64,000 nt of DNA from Desarmillaria ectypa (Eukaryota; Basidiomycota; Agaricomycetes; Agaricales; Physalacriaceae), in NCBI GenBank assembly GCA_030407005.1, contig JAUDYN010000004.1, positions 3,348,001-3,412,000 of the forward strand, in the 5' to 3' direction. The notes under the pieces were generated by a model. The model did not search any database, was not told where the DNA came from, and was given only the letters and a program-made list of their open reading frames with translations. Position 1 is the stretch's first letter, and every line of letters starts with the position of its first letter. The position numbers were made by a program, and so were the translations under genes. This document shows, piece by piece, positions 22,775 to 33,534 of this stretch.

Positions 22775-24513
22775 GGTGGCTCTGTATGAAGAAACAGTGG
22801 GCTGCAGATGAGCTGTATCCATTTTGTTGGCTTAGTGGCTTTGGGTAACTGCTCATTCAAGAAGAGTTAAATAAGATACATCTTGATCAGATATGGAAAA
22901 GTGCTTAGTGGTGGTTACGAGTCGGCCTATGGCCCGATACTTTTACCTTATCCCTTATCCCTATCCTTCACCTTCCCGGTTCTCCCCTTCTATTTGAATT
23001 TCGTGCAGTATATAAAGAGCTCGTGCGTGGTAGTCTAGCTCGGGTTTTTCGCAACCGACCAGCCTTTACGCCTGTCAGCGACTGCGTGAGCTCCTCATGA
23101 GAGCAGTGACCTTCGCTACCCTCTCAGTGGTGCAAAAAGCTCACTTAGTGGCTGTGCCGCTAGCTCGATCCAAATCTCAGAGTGATATGTGCACTTCATT
23201 CGAACTGCTTGCCCCTGCATATACGCATTAGGTCTCGAATAAAAAAATATTACCTACTACCTACCGTACAGAGTGCGTCGACCAATAGGGCGATATCGTG
23301 ATTAAAGTATGTTCAGTCACAGCGGCATCGATGCTGCCGTGAAGCCGTCGTGTGCCGCAGGCTCGCTAAACCCAGAGTATAGCCCCTGTCCAGACGATTC
23401 TACTTCCTCATTCTCCGGAAAGAATCGGGAAGGACAACTACGCCGGAGGACGGCCCGGGGATCCAAAATAAAAAATAAAAAATCCAAAAAGAAACCAATG
23501 CCACGGTACCCGACGTCCGAGTAGTAGGAGTACCGAGTATCTAGCAGTTTTAGCAGTGGTGGAACTGCTGTTGAGATTTGTGTTGCTCATGCAGAATGTG
23601 TTCGCGACACCTTCTGTGCTTTCGCTACTAGGCCAGTAGTTGGTACTTTACAGATAACCATTAATCTCTCCATGCACCGACCATTATCCATTATCTCACC
23701 GTGTGCATCAAATCTCGAATGGTTCAAGCAGCATTCCGAAGCCAATAGCGAAATTCATTGACTTTAACATGCTTGATGATTGTTATGGATATCGTTCTTC
23801 GTCCGTATGCATATTAGTCAACACATGCCTGCACTCGGCTTCTCGGTTTTGATGGTGATTAGCTCGTACTCTCTTTTATCTTCTCTTACTTTCTCTATCC
23901 TTCTTGGTGCTACTAGAATATAGTAGAGCATCGTAGAATATTAATGGCTCCAACCCTTTAGTATATGAATACCGTCCATACCATTGTATATGGGAATCAT
24001 TCATCAATAGATTACCTTCATACACCTCACACTGCGTAAAACCTCAGCTACCCTTAACGCTTACTTTTGCCTACTATTCATAATAGCTTCGCGCTTACTG
24101 ATCCCTTTCCCTCGCAGAGTCACAAACCGGATATCTCAGGTCACCTCACGAACCCTCGCTGGAATCCGTTCCATTCTCTAACGACATACATCCTTTCCTA
24201 ATACATCCTTCCCTCGCTTCGATCATCGTCTCTTGCCTTGCGCTTCCATATCCGGGTTTTGGCATAATGATCCCCTTTCTAGCCCATGAGTAATGAGGAT
24301 CGATGATGTTTTTCATTCTTCTCGCTAGCGGGATATATTTGCCTATCCTCAGCATCCTGTTGCTATTCTCTCACCTGGTCAGCATTAGACTCAAGCGAGT
24401 GTACTCATCTCTCAATCAGATAGTTCGCCGCACATTTCCACGCAACAGCACGTAGGACATAACAATTAGATCAGTATAATTTTCAATATCGTAATCTTCA
24501 CAGTAATAATCAC
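22775..24513. other. Long intergenic region, no convincing gene
   Basis: About 1.7 kb. A well-formed TATA (GTATATAAAGAG, 23008-23019) precedes an ATG at 23097 that opens a 44-codon frame starting MRAVTFATLSVV, but nothing supports a gene further on. Around 23460-23500 there is an A-rich run (AAAATAAAAAATAAAAAATCC). The rest shows no coding signal on either strand. Confidence 0.45.
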
Positions 24514-25623
24514 TCAAGCATTTCGCTCAGCTCCTTGCGTACTGGTTTCACCACCGCCAGCACCACCAGCACCACCAGCAGCCCCTCTAATCTGTGCTTC
24601 GAGGCGCTTGTCCTGTTCTTCTGCCGCTTTAGCTTTTGTCTTGTCGCTTATCTTTGATACGCCGGTAGGCTTGATCAATGCTGGAAATTCCTTAGCTTTT
24701 CCTCCCGAGGGCTTCTTGTTGCATTCAGCCATCAAAGGGTTGAATCCTTTCACCGAATCGAATTCGATTTTACTTTTCAACTCGGTAGTCTAAATAACTG
24801 GATTAGCCTCTCTCCAGAATTCTAGGGATAGCATACCAAGCCAGCAACACGCCTAGAGCGACCATAGTCAATAAGCGTCAATCGGTCCAAGTTGGCGGTG
24901 ACAAAAACGTTGTCCGCCTTTGGATCTTCGTGGCTACGGAAACGATAAGACTCACGCCCCAAAATAGTAGAAGTAAGATTCACCGAAGGCCTTTCATCTC
25001 GATCCAGAATTCAATCATTTCCGCAGATCGTTCTGAAAGGGTTTTCACGATAGACTGACATTCCTCTTTTGTCTCAGCCTGCTCCAATAATTGGTGGGGA
25101 GTGTACATCTGCGGCGGACCATTCTGAACGTTCTTCATCACTATCCACTTGGTCCCGTCAATAGCGTTCAAAGTCTTGATATATAGGCCAACCTGGTATT
25201 GTTATCAGATCAGTAATGTCGATTGATAAATCGCACTGTACTTACATCCTTGAGTGCTGTGACCTCCTCGTCGAATGGGATAGCTTAATCCATAATCTAA
25301 CGATCACTCTCGACGGGTTTGCTGGACTTCGCGATAGCCCACTGCTTCTCAGAGTACAGTTCGCAAACGACCCCATCGCGTCCTTCTCCGATGACAGTAC
25401 ATTCATACTCTTTATTTTTGGATACACCCATTGTTGATGACCTAATTTGTATGGTTATTTTCTGACCCTTCTTGTATTGATGAACCCGGCGTTCGAGCCC
25501 AAATGGTCTAAACAAGATCAAAATATGATCCTCCTCCCGAAAGAAAGATACTAACCGACATTCACCCAGCAAGAAGTAGAGTGTCCAAACGATCAAGAAT
25601 GAGCAGGCTGTGAAAAGGCGCAT
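24514..25623 (-). CDS. Compact secreted kinase-like protein
   Basis: A small protein-kinase-fold candidate carrying a signal peptide (MRLFTACSFLIVWTLYFLLG). After an intron: HQYKKGQKITIQIR, then CTVIGEGRDGVVCEL (glycine loop), QWAIAKSSKP (the VAIK-type lysine), an intron of 48 bases conserved with the decayed copy, EVTALKDVGLYIK, KWIVMKNV (hinge), a helix SERSAEMIEFWIEMKGL, HEDPKADNVFV (HxDxKxxN catalytic loop, with HED for HRD) and LTLIDYGRSRR (DYG for DFG). The usual kinase C-lobe is replaced by a short Lys/Ala-rich tail with Gly-Ala repeats (GGAGGAGGG) and the stop at 24514. Catalytic Asp, Lys and Asn are all kept, so activity is possible. Family and substrate are unknown to me. All exons join in frame. 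Confidence 0.75.
24556..24584. repeat. GCACCACCA 9-base tandem repeat
   Basis: Three units of a 9-base repeat encoding the Gly-Gly-Ala stretch in the tail of the kinase-like protein. Confidence 0.6.
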
Positions 25624-25726
25624 GGTGGATAGTGGTAGGTCGCTGTAGATTAAGCACCAGGCTTGTGAAGGTTAAGCAGCAAGGTAGAGACCAGCTCTGA
25701 GAGTGAAAGAGTCGCATCGGACCATG

Positions 25727-25736
25727 TTTATATAGT
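25727..25736 (-). promoter_or_regulatory. TATA box of the kinase-like gene
   Basis: Minus-strand ACTATATAAA, about 105 bases upstream of the ATG at 25623. Its presence supports a real promoter for this copy. Confidence 0.45.
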
Positions 25737-25950
25737 GCAATGAATGAGAGCCAGCACCATTAGATCAAATAGGCGGTTGAACAAGTAGTTCAATCTGCCC
25801 AGTATCTCGAAAGACTGCCAAGATGCCACAACGACACATAGATGCCAAGGAGACGACGGACCTCAACATAAGCAGAGATGGCCGACGCCGGTCTTACCGG
25901 AGGAGACAAACGTACGACAGCAGCAAGAGAACTAAGGAGGATGCAACGAC

Positions 25951-26104
25951 ATTACTTACTCACCATGGCATTGAGGAGGTTCTTAATTGCCATTAGAGAT
26001 TCCTGCAAAGGATCGATATCTTGTCTTGGACTATGTCGCTTGCGACTGGGCGAACCGCTGTTGCTACGCGTATGCCCGATGATGGTGGATTCATCGGACG
26101 ACAT
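25951..26104 (-). CDS. Small hypothetical protein, 5' exon clear
   Basis: From the ATG at 26102-26104 the minus strand reads MSSDESTIIGHTRSNSGSPS, then RKRHSPRQDIDPLQESLM, AIKNLLNAM. This looks protein-like: a Ser/Arg-rich start and an amphipathic helix. It meets GTGAGTAAGTAATG, so it either ends there as 50 residues (...MVSK stop) or splices on; possible acceptors lie near 25930 and 25820. I do not recognise it. The minimum extent is given. Confidence 0.4.
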
Positions 26105-26572
26105 CCGAGCCTGGGAGCTACTCACCATTACTATTGAGTGCTACCACCGACTAGGAAACCAATAATCAAAGTGCAGATACAGACACAGCTGTAGCGTGAG
26201 AACATCCCACCAGCCTCAGGGTCACCTTGCCAGATCGGCCAATCATTGGTGCACAGGTTAGACTCGCCCCGATCGAGCAAAGCGAGATGGCCGTGATATG
26301 CGTCATGGTATCAACTGACGCAGTTCTTTTTGATGCGCAAAAAAAGTTGTAGAGAAGACGGCGATAAATAAAACCGTGCAGTGCGTCTCGAAGAGCGCTT
26401 AGGATGGCTGGATAGAGGCCGCTGTCGAGACCCATTAAGCCAGTTGAATGATCGGTTTGTCCTTAACATGAGCGACAGGATCACCATGGTCTCCGGGAAT
26501 AACGGTGAAAGTAAGACTGTTTCCCAGAAACGGTCCTGGCCAAAAGCAGGCGTCTATGTTGCACTACTTACA
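26105..26572. other. Intergenic, no gene seen
   Basis: Space between the small hypothetical gene and the 3' end of the Maf gene. One 89-codon minus-strand frame (26166-26435) begins MGLDSGLYPAILSALRDAL, but nothing else supports it. Confidence 0.4.
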
Positions 26573-27620
26573 TTATACATCCAAAAAATCAGGTTCCTCT
26601 TCAACTAAAAGGTCCAAGAGGGTGAAGAAAGATGCGGCTGGGAATCCGACGACATTATTGTAATCGCCTTCAATTTTCCGAATCAAGAGGCCGCCAAGTC
26701 CCTGTGGGAGAGGCAATTCTGAGTCGAGTAGTTAGTAGAAAGCACTGAGTGACAAACTTGGATGGCAAATCCACCGGCCCTGTCAACGCCTTCACCACTA
26801 TCGGCGTAGGCTTCCACGATATGTTTCGGATTGTCGGCGAAATACACCAACGAGCGCTCGTCAATGGATCTACCCGAGCAGTCAGTTCCCCGTCGTCTCC
26901 CACCGGTATGTACTCACTTGATGGCGTAACCCGGCGCTGAGAGAATGGGATATACTTAATGGGTCGTCAGCAAGGCCGAGGAAGAAATATTTTTACTGAA
27001 GCACACCCAGAGCAACGCCGGTCACCACTTCACATACACCGCCATTGAGATCCAGCAACATTCGCAAGTTGTCTTCTTTTGAAGAAGGCTTCTCTAATAG
27101 CTCTTGGTTTGTTTCAGGTAGTACAGAGTACGATACATCTGACGTCGAAGGCTGGACATGGGTCAGGACCACGGTATCAGCTATCTTAGTGAGATCAGAG
27201 GAGGCGACAGGCCACATGCGACTATCCCACCTGCAATAACTATGTCTGGCGCATCATCCGGGTCTTGGTCCTACCAGGAACCATAAGCTAAGGCAAAGAA
27301 TAGAAAGACGAAAACTACTCACCACCAGCCTCTCGTACACTTCTACAGCTTTATGAGTCGCTGTTGCTACAGGATATTCATGTATATCTTCGAATGAACC
27401 AGGAGCGAGATTTTCTTCGAACGTTGAAGGTACAATATCGGGAGCGAGACCCTGCGTACAGATCTATCAGTTGAGGGAAGACAACGCTGGGTCGGCGTAC
27501 ATAAGTTTGAAGTATTTCCTTTCTTCTGGGGCTGTTGGATGCTAAAATTATCTTCTTGTCCAAAAGTTTCTTGATAGCAGGAACCTGAAGGGCGTGTGGC
27601 AATATATGTTTTGAAGTCAT
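26573..27620 (-). CDS. Maf-family nucleoside triphosphate pyrophosphatase
   Basis: Maf/ASMTL-type house-cleaning enzyme that hydrolyses non-canonical or dTTP/UTP-type nucleotides to the monophosphate. The start is MTSKHILPHALQVP at 27620. The family signature KKIILASNSPRRKEIL (SxxR) is followed, after an intron, by LAPDIVPSTFEENL, then HEYPVATATHKAVEVYERL, DAPDIVIAG and ADTVVLTHV (catalytic Asp), a fungal insert, NLRMLLDLNGGVCEVVTGV, SIDERSLVYFADNPKHIVEA and the C-terminal GLGGLLIRKIEGDYNNVVGF. The end is EEEPDFLDV with TAA at 26573-26575. Six introns of about 50-60 bases all keep frame. All expected motifs are intact. Confidence 0.92.
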
Positions 27621-28251
27621 GGTCAGAGTATGCAAAGCGTGTTTAGTGATGTATGTACTGCTGCTTAGGCTCGATTGAGGGCAGGTTACCCCCTCAGTTC
27701 AGCTCACCTTCATCACGCACTTCAACAACAGTGGCATCACTTGTTCAGTAATTAGTATTCATGAAGGTTTTAGTCATTTTTATGGGGCCAAAAACTATAT
27801 GAACTATATATTCATCATTGCCACAAATCAGTATAAACTCGTTCTATTAGTGAAGTGAAGTGAAATGAGGATTAGCAGACATGGCAGCTGGATGGTTTTG
27901 ACCTATGCCAAGCACGGAATGAGAACGTTTACTAGGCATGTTGTGTCCCGTTAGCAGTGTTAGTATATTGGCGAGAGATTATACATGGCATTTCAACCCG
28001 TTCACTTGGCCGGGAGACGAGCACTGGCTGCTCATGGTGATGAAACGGAGTTCAAGGTTCAAGCTGCGATTGGAGGAGGACCAGCGGTAAATGCCTACTC
28101 ATTGAGATATGCCGATGTAGCTATTGTTCGTCGAACATAGGTGAGATCTTATCGGTGAATAATGAGGACTATTCAAATACTACTTGCCAATATATAACAT
28201 CATGTTGCAAGACATATTACCGCGGCCGTGAAACTTTCTGGGCCAGCTTCA
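27621..28251. other. Intergenic, no gene seen
   Basis: About 630 bases between the Maf start and the eIF3f stop, both on the minus strand. It should contain the Maf promoter. No coding signal or repeat was seen. Confidence 0.5.
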
Positions 28252-29405
28252 TTAAGCGGAAGTGACGAGCGCTAACCGAGAGGACACTTCTGCTTGTGCC
28301 CGTACCAGGTTCGCCAGATATGAGATCATCAATGTATCCTGCAAGTATTATAAGCATCCAGTATAACTAGAAAGGTCACCGGAAAACATACCTGCAGACT
28401 CGCATTGAAGCCACCCTTCTCCAGATCATCCGTACTAGCGCCCAGCGTATCCATCAGATACCTCCCCAGCGCCGGATCACCCTTCGTCTCTCCAGCCAAC
28501 ACCGATCGCACATATGTCAATACACGGTCAAGCATGTCAGATACATTCTGGATAGACTGCTCGAGGATTTCCAGGTCAGCCAAGGGCTGGTTGCTCGTCG
28601 AGTTGGGTGAGGCCGCAGTTGACGTCAAGAGATCGACTTGAGGATGTCAGGATTTTGTTCGTCCATGAGAAAAAAATACCCACGTCCACTCCGCTCAGCA
28701 TCATGAAACCGTAGTTCGACGGGTACTGGGACAAATACGCAATTCTCGGGTCTTGGGAACACGCCCACTGGTGAGCTGAACATTGGATCAATAAACATAC
28801 CGTATGTCAATCAGAGAACATACCTGAAGTATGCTTTTATGCCAGCGGGTTCGCCGTTATCTATACCAGTGTTCAGAGCGACGTGGATGGCCTGGTGAGG
28901 GGCCGTTTCTTGTGAATAGAAATTTTGAATAAGAGCAGAAAAAGTATTGAGGTTCGAGCCCGTCGAGTACCTAGTGTCTGTTAGTTACGGTCCGACACAA
29001 AGGAATAACATAGGCTCACCAACCGACAATAACCTCCTTCGAGTTCACTTTATGATGCAGGTCGTACATCGTCCGATGGTAGTCCATGTCCACCGCCACC
29101 TGCTCGCTGGTCTCGCTGTGAAGCACAGCAAATGACGAGCGGACCTCCACCCCCGTTTCTGTCCGTGTACCAAGCAGAGTTCCCAAAACACGATCCTGCT
29201 TGTCAGTCCGTCGCAGGTAATGGTCGAGAATAGAGAAAAGAGCCACAGGGTGGATCGTTACACTGGTCGGTGGCCGCCTGCAGATCGTTTATTAGCAATC
29301 ATTGAGAAAAAAACTCTTGGGAACTTACGGCGCATTTTGAATAGCCGTTGAAGCATTCAATGAGCTGTGTACATGAATCGCCGACGACGAAGGCTGGAGC
29401 GGCAT
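28252..29405 (-). CDS. eIF3f: Translation initiation factor eIF3 subunit F
   Basis: MPN-domain subunit of the eIF3 complex that supports ribosome recruitment. The start at 29403-29405 gives [20 protein letters not shown]; the first intron (GTAAGT...CTGCAG) joins AIQNAP to [20 protein letters not shown]. The MPN domain follows: [49 protein letters not shown], then [21 protein letters not shown] second half carries [20 protein letters not shown] and [20 protein letters not shown]. The last exon reads [20 protein letters not shown] and ends LVTSA with TAA at 28252-28254. Divergent from TOM7 with 82 bp between starts. Confidence 0.94.
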
Positions 29406-29487
29406 CTTTCACTGCGTGGATGTGGTCGTCGGTAAGAACTTTTTTGATCGCCTCGGGATTTGCCGTACCTGTCTCAAAATTTCCACC
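29406..29487. promoter_or_regulatory. Bidirectional promoter eIF3f/TOM7
   Basis: Only 82 bases separate the two start codons. There is no TATA box. It must serve both genes or overlap their 5' leaders. Confidence 0.5.
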
Positions 29488-29792
29488 ATGCCCTCAGAGG
29501 ATACTAAGGTTCGTTGAGCCGTTCTCCTGTATTCCAAACACTGTACTCACAGTTTTACGCAGGAAACAATAGCAAAAGTCGTCGAGCTTGGACGAGTGCG
29601 TGTTACAACATGTGTCGGGAACCATGGCTGACTCGTTGCAGGCCGTGCTTCATTACGGCTGGATACCTCTGATTATCTACGTCGGCTTCACTCGAAGCAA
29701 CCCGCAGCCGTCTCTAATCAAGTATGTGTCGTTATTCTGGGAAGAAGGGGCCTTTATGATTGTCTTGCAGGTTGATTAGTCCGCTGGCGTAA
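29488..29792 (+). CDS. TOM7: Mitochondrial import receptor subunit TOM7
   Basis: Small tail-type subunit of the outer-membrane TOM complex, controlling assembly and dynamics of the channel. Four tiny exons (29488-29508, 29563-29595, 29642-29721, 29771-29792) give exactly 51 residues. The start is MPSEDTKETIAKVVELGR, the membrane segment is LHYGWIPLIIYVGFTRS and the end is NPQPSLIKLISPLA, the hallmark of the family. Every junction has GT...AG ends and keeps frame. It is easy to miss because no single exon is longer than 80 bases. Confidence 0.93.
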
Positions 29793-30469
29793 TCCCCAGA
29801 AGAGGCCTTTGTACATAATTTCTGTCGCTGTCAATCCACATCTCACTCTGTTTTATCCATTGTTCGTTGACAAGAGAGAAGGCTGTGTGTCGTCTATATG
29901 GTGAGCTGACCTCCGTCCCTTCTCTGCGTGATGATGATCCATGTCGTGGTGATACATCTGTATCCCGAACGAATCGTGTATACGCGGTACCATGTCGTTG
30001 TAACCCCTTCTGGTGGTTTATCGACTGACGTAGAATGTGGATATGACAAGGCCAGATCTGAGCGCCCAAATTTCCTCCTCGTTGTCCGACTGATCATCCG
30101 CTTACTTGTCTCTCTTCCCTACAGCAAGCTGTTGAGCAACAAAGTCGTCTCGTTTGAAATATCATCAAGCGCTACCTTTAGTAGACCCTAAGCTATCTTG
30201 ATGTACTGCACTGAATATGATCTCACAATGTCTTGCAATCGACATTGTCAATAGTTCGCAGCAATAACCGCAGGGTACAATTGATAATGCAAGGTCAAGA
30301 CTTGAAATTGAGTAAGGACTGGTGCTGGTACCGATGCATGTTCAATTTACCCCGTCAATGATAATAAGCGTAGATATTCATGGCCTTTTAACAGATAGGC
30401 TGGCCATCATGGAAAGCAAAATATATCCACTATACAATTATAGATACCATCTTTATACAACAATCAGTA
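29793..30469. other. Convergent intergenic region
   Basis: About 680 bases between the 3' ends of TOM7 and the RING ligase gene. Minus-strand frames near 29800-30100 exist, but I could not assemble them into a recognisable protein. Confidence 0.4.
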
Positions 30470-31905
30470 CTAGAGATACACTCGCCGCAGGTCTGTAGCA
30501 CCAGTAATCCGCTTGCAAATAGGACACAGTTTAGTAGATCCTAAACACCGAAGCCAGCATTCACGACAACAGGTGTGCCAGCATCCCGTCGACGCCGTAG
30601 GTTCGTTGTACGGATCTAGGCAAATACGGCACAGAAGAGACGTCGACGAAGAAATCCTAGTCGCCTCCTGTAAAAAAATCATCAGAAGTTGAGAAATTTG
30701 CACAGCCACGTACATACCAAATATCTGACCTTCTCCTCCAATGCCTTGATTAACGCCGGACGATTGCCCGACTGTCTGGCCGTCAAAACAGCACGGTTCA
30801 TCCTATCAGCCTCGCCAACGCCCATGACCTCATCCATCCTGGCCTTCACTACATCCAGACCCTCATGAGTCTTCTCCTTCCCTTTCGTGACCTTACCCTC
30901 AGCTACCAAATCTCGTAATGTTATCACAACATCGTGGTCCCCTTCATTCTCGATATCCACATCCACTTCAGCTTCGGGTGCTGGTGCTGGACCCAGGATA
31001 TCACCCTCTGTAAATTGAGGACAGCCGAATGCTTCGTCGTCACCGTCGATATCGATTTCTTCCTCTATATCCTGCTCGTCCCTGTTACGCGTGTGAAAGC
31101 CAATACCTTGAAGAAAAGGTTAAGAATGGTATAGGGTGCCTCTGCAGACAGTATAATACCTCTAACGCTCCCAATAATTGGCCCATCATCTTCCCACTCG
31201 TCTTCTTCCTCCTCTCTCCGGAGCATCTCTCTCTGCTCCCTTTCTTCGTCCATCCGTCTGGCATCGCCTGCCAAACATGCATCCACATGCGCGTTCAACA
31301 CATCCTCGTCTCCCGCCACTGTCGTCAGACAGACAGGACACACAATTTCTTCACGGAATTGTGTTCTCCGGCGGGGAGCATGCAAGTAACCCTCGTCATC
31401 CTCCCTCGTCATCTCCTTCAGCTCAGCATACCTCCGCTTTCGATTTCGTTTGATCTTCTGCAGCGTCTTGGTAGTTTGCGCTTTGGCGACATCTTTGGGT
31501 TGAAAGGACCTCTGGGCACGAACGGCAGACTTTCTCCGTGAAAATAATGTACTGGACCTAGCCAATGGTTCAGTAACAAACAAGCGAATGAAAAAGCCAA
31601 CGCACCCTTCCTCAAACTCAGCAGCTAGGACATCCGTTGAGCCGACGCTCTGAACAATCTTCTCGACGCGTTGAGACTCGAAATCCGAGTGTTTAGCAAG
31701 AAGTCGTAGGGGTATGTGTTCTTTGCAGATAGGACATTCTCTCGTCTCGACTTTGGCTAAAGATGAAGGTTGGGCTTATTGCTTTGGTACGACGATGGCT
31801 GGACCAACCTCTCTTCCTCGTTGTCACGGGGGCGGGGGTGGGGACGGAGGGCGTGGACGACACCGATGATAATGAAGACGATCGCTCTCTCTTTTGTGGG
31901 CTCAT
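30470..31905 (-). CDS. RNF220-type RING E3 ubiquitin ligase
   Basis: Probable nuclear E3 ubiquitin ligase. The C-terminal RING is diagnostic: CRICLDPYNEPTASTGCWHT, CCRECWLRCLGSTKLCPICK, ending ITGATDLRRVYL at 30470, the same layout and end as animal RNF220. Upstream are two further zinc-binding pieces: ECPICKEHIPLRLLAKHSDF (about 31740-31690) and VCPVCLTTVAGDEDVLNAHV (about 31350-31280), then an acidic stretch. I take the ATG at 31905 (MSPQKRERSSSLSSVSS). The first intron uses AGAG|GTTGGT to join KR to AKVETRE. The frame stays open for about 25 codons upstream without another ATG. Substrates cannot be told from sequence. Confidence 0.85.
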
Positions 31906-32149
31906 ATGGGAGCTCGTGGGGTTGGATGGAGAAAAGTTGTTTTGGATGTCGATAAATTGTTCGGAGAAACGGTCCGTGTCCCGGCATCATGGTGGCGGTG
32001 TCCTAAGCGATTAACTTCCAACTCAACATGAGTGAAGATTGGCCGTTCTATTTATTCCTTGTGGCTATCTATGTAGACCTGTATCTACGGAATCAAAAAT
32101 TAAATTCTTCCAAGTCAAATAATGAGATCCTTGATATGGGAACGCGAAT

Positions 32150-33534
32150 CTAAGACAAATCACCAGTATCCTGAACGACTCTACCCTCATTCGCGGCATT
32201 CACTAGATATTGAACCGTCCAAGGTTCGTAGATGTAGCCCGGAGGAATATTAGTGTTAGTAAATGGTGTACCTTCCATGATGTGTTTCGCGCACGCCTCA
32301 TAATTGTTGTAGGCGTATTGTTCCGAGTCGTGTTTGGCTAGCCAGTCGCCCACAAGCTTACCGAGCGCCTTGGGATCCTTCGACACAACTTCCCAATTGG
32401 TCTCACGCGTCTTGAATTCCGCTCTTTGGGCGCAGGAGACATGTTCAAAGCTAAGCGTGCAGATCGCATCAGTTCCGAGGTATGCAAAAAGAGACGGAAA
32501 CTGACCGAAGCTTGTTATAGAACCGCGCCGCCAAAGGAATATCACTCTTTCCGCTGACTTGTAGGCACGCTGCGAGTGTGATACTATCCTCCATAGCCAT
32601 AGTCTCCCCATTGGTGCTAGTAGGAAGAAGAGTGTGTGCGGCATCTCCGATTTGGGCGACACAGCCCATTGGGGAGACCCATTTTGGTTGTGGGTTGCGC
32701 CACATGAGCTTCCAGTCGGTGACCTCCTTGTTAGGCACGGAACTAACGAGCGTTGGGACAGATGAACCCTATTCCTCCACATAACGAAGTGCACAGTCTG
32801 AGCTCTGGGTCTTGGACCAATTATCGGCTATATTGCTGCCATCCTGGTATTTGCTATCATTAGAAACGGGACATGAGACAGATGGGATAGAGTGTGGGTA
32901 CCATATAGGTCATTATGAAACACACACTGGTCTTGTTCTTGCCAGTGACAATATGCGTATTATGGCCGATATGGATGGTCGTTCGGGGGCTTTCATCGAA
33001 TACCCTCGCCAGTTCTGGAACCTCCGCAGCGTGATTAAGAGGAAAGGTCGTGCGATATATAGCGCAGCCACTGCCAATAGACTGCTCCTTCTTCCCACTA
33101 ACTATACCCCACGCCTTACCCCCAACGCCGTCCGCTGCGATGACAATATCAGCTTCAAGCTTGCTCCCATCTTCGAGAATAGCGAACCCCTTGTCGGTGG
33201 TCTCCGAATAGTCCTGAATATTAACACCATGCTGGATGGGAATGCTGAGGCCCGTCGCGTAATCATGCAGTGCACGATGAGCGTCCAGGCGGCCGAGAGC
33301 CGTACCACGTTCTTCGATATTCGTGCCAGACTCGCATATGGGAAACACCCCAATGAGCGTTCCGTCGTACTTGCACGTGTGGGCTTGGGGTCCGAATGTG
33401 TTTTCGTTCAGTCGCTCGAGAAATCCTGGCCACTTGCGCATGGTGCGAATTGCACTGGGTTGGATGGCGACGAGATTTCCTGCAAGAATAGTGAGTCGGA
33501 GAGTCGACACCTTAACATGCTTGCACCACACCAC
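32150..33534 (-). pseudogene. FAD-dependent monooxygenase (salicylate-hydroxylase-like), broken
   Basis: Resembles class A flavoprotein monooxygenases. Visible are GNLVAIQPSAIRTMRKW, YDGTLIGVFPICE, the middle motif ADIVIAADGVGGKAWG (DG motif, about 33160-33110), PELARVFDESPRTTIHIGHN and the C-terminal FAD motif VAQIGDAAHTLLPTSTNGET with AMEDSITLAACLQ, ending VQDTGDLS. Two defects: the first exon with the GxGxxG dinucleotide-binding fold is missing (no such motif in the next 1.7 kb upstream), and a TAG at 32769-32771 falls where relatives have Trp (YVEE then stop then GSSVP). The rest is well preserved, so the loss looks recent. Confidence 0.8.

Noticed and set aside
25270..25320. Apparent in-frame stop in the intact kinase-like gene
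   Set aside because: The paralogue has an interruption at the same place, and a 48-base phase-0 intron (GTCGAG...ACGAG) explains both.
28940..28970. GGTTCGAGCCC, a tRNA T-arm-like sequence
   Set aside because: It lies in an intron/exon of eIF3f and no acceptor stem or anticodon arm surrounds it.
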